In this document: positions 1 through 4,390 of the stretch, piece after piece
Numbering within the stretch: position 1 is the stretch's first letter
Layout of the letters: the number at the start of each line of letters is the position of its first letter
Assembly (NCBI GenBank): GCA_035280245.1
Contig: DATEGF010000279.1
Span: 1 to 7,976 of the forward strand
Length of the DNA: 7,976 nt
Reading direction: 5' to 3'
From: DASZHJ01 sp035280245
Lineage (GTDB): Bacteria > Pseudomonadota > Alphaproteobacteria > ATCC43930 > CGMCC-115725
Position numbers and translations under genes: made by a program
The notes under the pieces: generated by a model
Databases searched by the model: none
What the model was told of the DNA's origin: nothing
Seen by the model: only the letters and a program-made list of their open reading frames with translations

Positions 1-139
1 CCGCGAGCGCCTTGGCCTCGGTCTCCGATCGGCTGTAATGCACCACCACACGCCAGCCGCTCGCCGCGAGATCGCGGGCGATGGCAGCGCCGATCCGCCG
101 CGCAGCGCCGGTGATGAGTGCGGTGCGCTGCTCGGCCAT
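1..139 (-). CDS. SDR family oxidoreductase, pteridine reductase (FolM/PTR1)-like, N-terminal part only
   Basis: The reverse complement from the ATG at 139 reads MAEQRTALITGAARRIGAAI and continues with a VVVHYSRS strand to the window edge, giving 46 codons; the rest of the gene is outside. The TGxxxRIG glycine motif (about residues 10-17) is the NAD(P)-binding turn of short-chain dehydrogenases. Arg in place of the usual Gly before IG, together with the HYxRS segment, is typical of pteridine reductases and FolM-type dihydromonapterin reductases, where it favours NADPH. The start lies 6 bases after the folB stop, so the two genes are almost certainly cotranscribed, and pairing with a pterin aldolase fits reduction of a dihydropterin. 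The SDR family call is firm. Pterin specificity is inferred, since the catalytic Tyr-x-x-x-Lys region is not visible; another SDR substrate is possible. Confidence 0.82.
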   Translation of the reverse strand, partial: MAEQRTALITGAARRIGAAIARDLAASGWRVVVHYSRSETEAKALA

Positions 140-145
140 CGCCCG

Positions 146-574
146 TCAGCCGCTCCGCGGCCGCACGCGATAGATCTCGACGCCGGCGCCCGCGGCGTCG
201 TTGAAGATATCCGGCTTCACGACCGAGACGCGGCACGCCTCGACCGCGGGATCGGCGAAGCAGAGCGCCACGGCGTCCTCGGCGAGCGTCTCGAGGAGCG
301 GCGTATGCGGCCGCGCGGACCAGCCCTTGAGGCCAGTGCGGACGCGGTCATAGTCGATGAAGGGCTTGGTGTGCGCGCCCACCTGATCGCGAGCGAGGTG
401 CGCAAACATCTCGACGCTCACCAGGAGCCGGCTCGGCCGATCCGGGTGCCGCTCCCAGGGATGTAAGCCCACTTGGGCCTCGACTTCGACGTCGCGCAGC
501 GCGACCCGGATATAATCCAACCCCGCATCCCAGAGGGGCCGCGGATGCGACTGTGGGTCCGGCTTCGTGGTCAT
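146..574 (-). CDS. folB: Dihydroneopterin aldolase (FolB)
   Basis: This is a 142-residue protein of the FolB/tunnelling-fold family, slightly longer than the usual ~120 residues because of an N-terminal extension of about 20. FolB splits 7,8-dihydroneopterin into 6-hydroxymethyl-dihydropterin and glycolaldehyde in folate synthesis, in the cytoplasm. Family landmarks in order are the strand ending GLHPWE with Glu41, the DYDRV motif with Tyr75, LLETLAE (93-99, pterin-binding Glu), and VVKPDIF with Lys120. These match the Glu, Tyr and Lys used by known FolB enzymes. The ATG at 574 is chosen because the only nearby upstream ATGs (587 and 580) run into stops at once; no strong Shine-Dalgarno is seen. 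It is followed after 6 bases by the SDR gene. Upstream, at 616-1617, a mobile element now separates it from ispE. Confidence 0.93.
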   Translation of the reverse strand: MTTKPDPQSHPRPLWDAGLDYIRVALRDVEVEAQVGLHPWERHPDRPSRLLVSVEMFAHLARDQVGAHTKPFIDYDRVRTGLKGWSARPHTPLLETLAEDAVALCFADPAVEACRVSVVKPDIFNDAAGAGVEIYRVRPRSG

Positions 575-616
575 CGGCGCATTAAATCATCAGGCCCCGC
601 CAACGGCCAGCCGGGC

Positions 617-624
617 CGGTCCCC
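617..624. repeat. Target site duplication, left copy
   Basis: CGGTCCCC lies directly outside the left inverted repeat and is identical to 1610-1617. Extending by one base each way gives a 10-base direct repeat (616-625 and 1609-1618), so the true duplication is 8, 9 or 10 bp. It marks the insertion point in the former ispE-folB gap. Confidence 0.85.
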
Positions 625-642
625 GGCACTGTCTCAGTTTGA
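625..642 (+). repeat. Left terminal inverted repeat of the IS-like element
   Basis: GGCACTGTCTCAGTTTGA, matched in inverse at 1592-1609 at 17 of 18 positions. The stop codon of the chimeric ORF (634-636 on the complement) falls within it, so the last residues of that protein are encoded by the terminal repeat, as is common in compact insertion sequences. Confidence 0.88.
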
Positions 643-1230
643 CGCCCGGGCCTGAAATTCGTCCGTGATCCGGACGAGATCGGCCATTTCCCAAAGCCGC
701 GTCCCGATCCCCGCCGCCATGGCAGGGGACATCCGCACGGCCTGATTGGTCCGGACGAAATTGTAATACATGAAATAGAGCGCTTGGGCGTGGTGATGGT
801 TCTCGAGCTTCTTGCTGTGGGCGTTCGTCAGCCGCGTGAACCGCCGCATGCTCATCCGCATGGTGAGGTTCTGGCGCTCGACGTAGGACGTGCTCACGTG
901 GTCCCGGTCGGGGTTGCCGGTGATCCTAGTCTTGCGGGCGCCAATGCACTCGGCGGGGCTATAGCGGTGCTCGGCGTCGGTCACGTTGCCGTAGAGCTTC
1001 ACCAGCATGGCGTAGTCAATGTCGTCGCCGAAGGCTTCCTCGACCGCTTGGAGATACGCCCGGTGCCCAGCGGCGCGCGCCTTCCCGCCCCTCAAGCCGC
1101 CCTTGCGCGCGTATTCCTTGCCCGGGTCGCGCCGCGTGTCCTCGATCTCGCCCGTGGCGATCTTCGCCACCATGATCGCGGCGCCAATCACGTCGGCGGG
1201 GCGCTTCTCACCTCTGGGGCCTTTAGGCAT
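634..1230 (-). CDS. Chimeric ORF: KGG-type small protein N-terminus fused to C-terminal half of IS1-like DDE transposase
   Basis: From the ATG at 1230 the product is 198 residues. Residues 1-53, starting MPKGPRGEKRPADVIG and ending KGGLRGGKARA, resemble a family of short uncharacterised alphaproteobacterial proteins, but without their usual C-terminal tail. From about residue 54 (AGHRAYLQAVEEAFG) the sequence is the C-terminal half of an IS1-like transposase: VSTSYVERQNLTMRM carries the third acidic residue (Glu118), followed by MRRFTRLTNAHSKKLENH and SPAMAAGI. The family normally has DGH where AGH stands here, so the second catalytic Asp is gone and the first lies in the absent half; the product cannot be an active transposase. 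The start at 1230 is preferred over an upstream in-frame ATG at 1269 because it overlaps the DUF1330 stop as TGATG and matches the family N-terminus. GAGG ten bases before it may act as ribosome binding site. Confidence 0.85.
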   Translation of the reverse strand: MPKGPRGEKRPADVIGAAIMVAKIATGEIEDTRRDPGKEYARKGGLRGGKARAAGHRAYLQAVEEAFGDDIDYAMLVKLYGNVTDAEHRYSPAECIGARKTRITGNPDRDHVSTSYVERQNLTMRMSMRRFTRLTNAHSKKLENHHHAQALYFMYYNFVRTNQAVRMSPAMAAGIGTRLWEMADLVRITDEFQARASN

Positions 1231-1523
1231 CAGTCCACGCCCTCGACGATGCGCATGTCCCTCTCGCACGTGTTACCGAGGGCGGCGAGTGCCTCTTGAT
1301 AGGCGGGGCTGTCATGGGCGGCGATGGCCTTTTCAACGCTGTCGAACTCGATTGCTATAGTCCGCTGGGCAATGCCTTGTTCATAGGTTTTGACGGTACC
1401 GCCGCGAGCGAGGAAACGGCCGCCGTTGGCGATCACGGCTGGGCCAGCGAGCTTGGCATAGGCCGCCAGCGCGGCGGGGTTGGAAATCGAACGATAGAAA
1501 GTGATCCAATATCCCTTGGCCAT
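1230..1523 (-). CDS. DUF1330 family protein (passenger gene of the element)
   Basis: This 97-residue protein of the DUF1330 family has the ferredoxin-like dimeric alpha/beta-barrel fold. It begins MAKGYWITFYRSISNPAALA, continues with AGPAVIANGGRFLARGG (27-42) and RTIAIEFDSVEKAIAAHDSPAYQEAL (54-79), and ends with the typical RDMRIVEGVD strand. Its length is normal for the family, and no stop or frameshift is visible, so it looks intact. No enzymatic role is established for most members; a monooxygenase-like or small-molecule-binding role would be a guess. It has the strongest ribosome binding site in the window (GGGAGGAA, 1527-1534) and overlaps the next ORF by TGATG at 1228-1232, implying translational coupling. 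It lies wholly between the terminal repeats, so it is cargo of the mobile element. Confidence 0.9.
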   Translation of the reverse strand: MAKGYWITFYRSISNPAALAAYAKLAGPAVIANGGRFLARGGTVKTYEQGIAQRTIAIEFDSVEKAIAAHDSPAYQEALAALGNTCERDMRIVEGVD

Positions 1524-1526
1524 GGG

Positions 1527-1534
1527 TTCCTCCC
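1527..1534 (-). promoter_or_regulatory. Ribosome binding site of the DUF1330 gene
   Basis: The complement reads GGGAGGAA followed by CCC and the ATG at 1523. It is close to the ideal Shine-Dalgarno sequence and much stronger than those of the chromosomal genes around it, which fixes the start codon and suggests efficient translation of the passenger gene. Confidence 0.75.
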
Positions 1535-1550
1535 GAGATGCCTGCGGCCA

Positions 1551-1578
1551 AGCATGGGAGCGCCGAGAACGGCGTCAA
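1551..1578 (-). promoter_or_regulatory. Weak candidate promoter inside the element, upstream of DUF1330
   Basis: On the complement TTGACG (1573-1578) is a good -35 match, and 16 bases further CATGCT (1551-1556) is a poor -10 match. A short inverted repeat, CGCCG/CGGCG, lies at 1561-1574 in the spacer. Transcription from here would also run toward folB. The -10 is weak, so this is tentative. Confidence 0.3.
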
Positions 1579-1591
1579 GGGTCATCAGATT

Positions 1592-1609
1592 TCAAACTGA
1601 GACCGTGCC
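1592..1609 (-). repeat. Right terminal inverted repeat of the IS-like element
   Basis: Read inward on the complement this is GGCACGGTCTCAGTTTGA, one base different from the left repeat at 625-642. It lies upstream of the DUF1330 gene and 9 bases from the ispE stop codon. Confidence 0.88.
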
Positions 1610-1617
1610 CGGTCCCC
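1610..1617. repeat. Target site duplication, right copy
   Basis: CGGTCCCC, identical to 617-624, lies directly outside the right inverted repeat and one base from the ispE stop codon (1619-1621). The insertion therefore left the ispE coding sequence complete. Confidence 0.85.
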
Positions 1618-1618
1618 G

Positions 1619-2500
1619 TCAGAGCAGGCGCCCGGCGGCAACCCACCAGCCCGGATGCGCTCGGCCCAGTCGGCCAGCAGCCCTCGCGGCGGAATCGGCG
1701 TCCGCGAAGAGCGCGAAGCACGTGGCGCCGCTGCCGCTCATGCGCGCAATGAGGGCGCCCGTCTCGGCCTCGAGGGCGCGCAGGGCAGCGGCGACATCGG
1801 GTGCGAGGGCGACGGCGGCCGGCGTGAGGTCGTTCCGTCTCGCCTCGAGGAGGCGCGCGAGCGTCGCGGCGTCCTCGGGCGCCGTCTCGAAGCGTGCAGG
1901 CTCGGAGAAGGCGCCCGCCCGTGCCTTGAAGACCGCGGGCGTCGCGAGGCTCACGGCGGGATTGACCAGCACCACCCAGGCGGGCGGCAGGGATGGCGCG
2001 GGCGCCACGCGCTCACCGATACCCCCGAGCCACGCGGTCTCGCCGAAGAGGCACACAGGCACGTCGGCGCCGAGGCTCTCCGCCAGGCCCTGGAACGTTC
2101 GCTCGCCAAGGTCGAGGCGCCAAAGCTCGCCCAGCGCCTTGAGCGCCGCCGCAGCGTCGCTGGAGCCGCCGCCGATCCCGGAGGCGACAGGCAGGTTCTT
2201 CTCGAGTGTAAGCGCCGCCTTGGCCTCGATCCCGGCCCTCGCGGCCAGCGCGCTCGCCGCGCGCCAGACCAGGTTCTCGGATGGATCGCCTTGGAGTGCC
2301 GTCGCGAACGGGCCGGTGATCTCGAGCGAGAGCGCGTCGGCCGGCCGCGCGGTTACGATGTCGGCGATATCCGCGAAGGCGACCAGGCTGTCGAGCAGGT
2401 GGTAGCCGTCATCGCGGCGGCCGAGCACATGCAGATAGAGATTGAGCTTCGCGGGAGCCGCGCGCCGGACCAAGCTCAGCGATTCTTGCGTTGGTCGCAT
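1619..2500 (-). CDS. ispE: 4-diphosphocytidyl-2-C-methyl-D-erythritol kinase (IspE)
   Basis: This 293-residue cytoplasmic GHMP kinase phosphorylates CDP-methylerythritol at the 2-hydroxyl with ATP, in the MEP (non-mevalonate) isoprenoid pathway. Visible landmarks are PAKLNLYLHV with catalytic Lys18, GYHLLDSLV (32-40), the glycine-rich ATP loop LPVASGIGGGSSDAA (103-117), GADVPV with catalytic Asp146, and the C-terminal GHMP motif MSGSGATCF (254-262). Length is normal. The ATG at 2500 lies inside a palindromic repeat-like sequence that supplies the first residues. A TTG at 2473 would give MVRRAAPAKLN, placing the catalytic Lys at residue 9, close to position 10 in the E. coli enzyme, so it may be the older or real start. 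The gene lies 49 bases after the TPR lipoprotein gene, and an inserted element follows its stop. Confidence 0.96.
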   Translation of the reverse strand: MRPTQESLSLVRRAAPAKLNLYLHVLGRRDDGYHLLDSLVAFADIADIVTARPADALSLEITGPFATALQGDPSENLVWRAASALAARAGIEAKAALTLEKNLPVASGIGGGSSDAAAALKALGELWRLDLGERTFQGLAESLGADVPVCLFGETAWLGGIGERVAPAPSLPPAWVVLVNPAVSLATPAVFKARAGAFSEPARFETAPEDAATLARLLEARRNDLTPAAVALAPDVAAALRALEAETGALIARMSGSGATCFALFADADSAARAAGRLGRAHPGWWVAAGRLL

Positions 2501-2545
2501 TTTCTGCGCCGAACCGGCGTCGACTACGGCGGAAAATGCTCCAGG
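2474..2545 (-). repeat. Palindromic repeat-like element overlapping the ispE start
   Basis: In the TPR-ispE gap the transcript can fold into a hairpin: GCATTTTCCGCC (complement of 2528-2539) pairs with GGCGCAGAAAATGC (complement of 2497-2510), with a 2-base bulge and a 17-base loop. The surrounding words, GGAGCATTTTCC, CCGGTTCGGCGCAGAAAATGCG and AAGAATC, resemble a repeat I recall as widespread in alphaproteobacterial genomes, especially Rhizobiales. The hairpin is seen directly; membership of a repeat family is from memory, and the outer limits are approximate. The 3' arm contains the ispE ATG, so the fold would hide the start codon. Confidence 0.55.
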
Positions 2546-2549
2546 AGAC

Positions 2550-4304
2550 TCAGCCGCCTTTCGAGCTCGTCGCGGGCGGCGCCGCCAGGCCTTTGTCGAG
2601 CTTCGCGTCGATCGTCTTCACCTCGTCCGCCTCGGGCTGGAATTGCAGCGCGCGGTGCCACTGGTAGCGCGCCTCGGCGAGCCGGCCGCTCCGCCAATAG
2701 GCATCGCCCAAGTGGTCGTTGATGGTGGGATCCTCCGGCAGCAGCTCGATCGCGCGCTCGAGATACTGCGTCGCCTGCGGATAGTCGCCGAGCTGGAAGT
2801 GTGCCCAACCCAAACTGTCGACGATATAGCCGTCGTTCGGCCGGAGCTCGACCGCGCGCTCGATCATCTTGAGCGCCTTGTCGAGGTGCTCTCGCTTCTC
2901 GACCCAGGAATAGCCGAGGTAGTTGAGCACCAGCGGCTGGTCCTTCTGGATATCGAGCGCCTTCATAAAGTCGGCCTCGGCGCGCGGCCATTGTCCCGAT
3001 CGCTCGAGCGCGATGCCGCGGCTGTAGTAGAGGCTCCAGTTTCGGCCGTCGACGGCATTGGAGCGCGTGACGGCGCCGTCGTAAGCGGTCACAGCCTCGG
3101 CGAACCGGTTGCGGCCGCGCAGGATATCGCCGAGTTGGATCAGGGGCAGCGCCGCATCGGGGCGCTCCGTCGCCATCTGCGTGAGCTCCTTGACCGCCTC
3201 GTCGGTGCGATCGAGCTGATCGAGCACCTCGGCGGCGCGCAGCCGCGCGCTCCAGCTCAAGGGCGAGCCGGGATCGACCGCGCGATAGACCGCGAGGGCC
3301 TCTGCCGGCCGCTGCTCGGCCTCGGCGATCTCCGCGATCAGCAACTGCGCCAGGACATATTTGGGCGAGAGCTGGAGGGCGAGCCGGGCGTAGACCAGCG
3401 CCAGATCCTGCGTGTCGCGCCCATTGAGAACACTTGCGAGATCGAACAGCGCCTCGGCGACGCCGTCCTTCAGATCTCCGACCGTCGCCGGCGGAATCTG
3501 TCCCGCCGGGATGCGGGCGAGAGCCGGCTGCACCAGGTCCGCGCTGTCGCGGTTCTCGCGGAGGAAGCGCTCGTAAAGCGCCTTTGCCTCCGGCGCGCGA
3601 CCATGGCGCTCGAGGAAGCGGCCCGCGATGTCCGCCGTGCGCCAATTGAGCCGCTCGCTCCGGCCGAGGACCTTCTTGTAGGTCTGGCTCGCGCCGTCGA
3701 CGTCGCCGAGATAGTCGTCGATGAGCGCGAGGTGAAACTCCTTGAGCGCGTCGAAGCCGCGCAGCTTGTCGTATTGGTCGAGCGCGGTGAGCGCCGCCTT
3801 CTGGTCGTGCTGGCCGGCCTTGACCCAGGCGGTGATCAGCGGCGCGGAGAAGCGCAGGAGGCCGTCGATCGGAAGCCGGTCGACGGCGCTCGCGGCGCCG
3901 GCGTCGTCTCCCGTTCTCACCTGCTCGATCAGCAGCACCAGCGAGGCGAGGCCCGCACGCGGATCGGCCGCGACCAGTCGCTTGGCGAGCGCCGCGGCGC
4001 GGTCGCCGTCGCCCCCGCTGAGCCGCAACAGGAAGGCGCGGCGCAGCAAATCCGCGTTGTCGGGATCGCCCTTGAGCGCGCGCTCGAGATATTCGGCGGC
4101 GGGCCCATAGGCGTGCTCCTGCTGCGCGAGACTGCCCGCGAGGTAGCTGCCAAGCGCGCTTTCCGTCGCGATGGGGTCGGTGACCACGACAGGCGCTTTG
4201 GGCGCCGTCGTGGCACCCTGGGAAGGAGCCTGCCCGCAGGCCGCCAGCACGGCCGCGACGGCGATCACCGCCGCTCGCCCGATCATCTTGGATCTATTGA
4301 CCAT
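2550..4304 (-). CDS. Tetratricopeptide-repeat lipoprotein
   Basis: This 584-residue protein begins with a lipoprotein signal: a basic start (MVNRSKMIGR), a hydrophobic stretch, and the lipobox LAAC with Cys23 followed by Gly. By the enterobacterial +2 rule it would be sorted to the outer membrane. The mature protein is mostly helical repeat: TPR units are visible near 51-83 and repeatedly from about 289 to 558 (for example 458-490, 492-524 and 526-558, each with the ...A...YLERA..L.P pattern). TPR arrays bind partner proteins; no catalytic motif is seen. A TPR protein directly before ispE is, as I recall, a common alphaproteobacterial arrangement, but its partner is unknown and a role in envelope assembly is only a guess. 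The start at 4304 has GAGAG just before it; Met7 at 4286 is an alternative that would also keep the signal. Confidence 0.88.
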   Translation of the reverse strand: MVNRSKMIGRAAVIAVAAVLAACGQAPSQGATTAPKAPVVVTDPIATESALGSYLAGSLAQQEHAYGPAAEYLERALKGDPDNADLLRRAFLLRLSGGDGDRAAALAKRLVAADPRAGLASLVLLIEQVRTGDDAGAASAVDRLPIDGLLRFSAPLITAWVKAGQHDQKAALTALDQYDKLRGFDALKEFHLALIDDYLGDVDGASQTYKKVLGRSERLNWRTADIAGRFLERHGRAPEAKALYERFLRENRDSADLVQPALARIPAGQIPPATVGDLKDGVAEALFDLASVLNGRDTQDLALVYARLALQLSPKYVLAQLLIAEIAEAEQRPAEALAVYRAVDPGSPLSWSARLRAAEVLDQLDRTDEAVKELTQMATERPDAALPLIQLGDILRGRNRFAEAVTAYDGAVTRSNAVDGRNWSLYYSRGIALERSGQWPRAEADFMKALDIQKDQPLVLNYLGYSWVEKREHLDKALKMIERAVELRPNDGYIVDSLGWAHFQLGDYPQATQYLERAIELLPEDPTINDHLGDAYWRSGRLAEARYQWHRALQFQPEADEVKTIDAKLDKGLAAPPATSSKGG

Positions 4305-4363
4305 TGCTCTCGTGCATCCTGTCCGCCGGCCCGCGCCGCCGGCGAGTGAACGTGCTATTGGAC

Positions 4364-4374
4364 ATCATACTATA
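4364..4374 (-). promoter_or_regulatory. Candidate -10 region before the TPR lipoprotein gene
   Basis: In the 86-base gap after the ETF-QO gene, the complement reads CTATAGTATGAT, giving two overlapping -10-like hexamers (TATAGT at 4369-4374 and TATGAT at 4364-4369). No good -35 hexamer is found at the right distance, so a promoter here is only suggested. Confidence 0.3.
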
Positions 4375-4390
4375 GGCTGGCCCGGCGCGA

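Larger units (their letters stand above)
625..1609 (-). mobile_element. IS1-like non-autonomous element carrying DUF1330 and a chimeric transposase remnant
   Basis: The ends are an 18-bp inverted repeat: GGCACTGTCTCAGTTTGA at 625-642 and its inverse at 1592-1609, with a single mismatch (T630 against the G paired with 1604). Immediately outside, CGGTCCCC occurs as a direct repeat at 617-624 and 1610-1617, a target duplication in the 8-10 bp range expected of IS1-family elements. The element is about 985 bp and holds two overlapping ORFs in the same direction: a DUF1330 gene and an ORF ending in the C-terminal half of an IS1-like transposase, whose stop codon lies inside the left repeat. The N-terminal half of the transposase, including both catalytic Asp residues, is missing. 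Intact ends and duplication argue that the whole unit transposed together, using a transposase supplied elsewhere. Boundaries could shift by one base because the target and the repeat share C and G. The strand given is that of its ORFs. Confidence 0.88.

Noticed and set aside
610..627. Hairpin GCCGGG/CCCGGC as a terminator between the element and folB
   Set aside because: The stem is only 6 bp, there is no T-run after it in the direction of transcription, and it is formed by chance from the target duplication plus the element end.
1231..1269. Upstream ATG at 1269 as start of the chimeric ORF
   Set aside because: The extra 13 residues lie wholly inside the DUF1330 coding region and do not match the family, whereas the ATG at 1230 gives the typical MPKG start and a TGATG overlap.
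1561..1574. CGCCG-AGAA-CGGCG dyad upstream of DUF1330 as an operator
   Set aside because: Only 5 bp per arm in GC-rich sequence; too small to support a separate regulatory call.
4324..4344. CGCCGGC/GCCGGCG inverted repeat in the ETF-QO to TPR gap as a terminator
   Set aside because: A 7-bp all-GC stem without a following T-run. GCCGGC is self-palindromic and common in GC-rich DNA.
2442..4349. Long plus-strand ORF (635 codons) opposite the TPR gene
   Set aside because: It is antisense to a gene with a clear lipobox and TPR repeats, its composition is Arg/Ala/Leu-rich without family motifs, and such long antisense frames are usual in GC-rich DNA.
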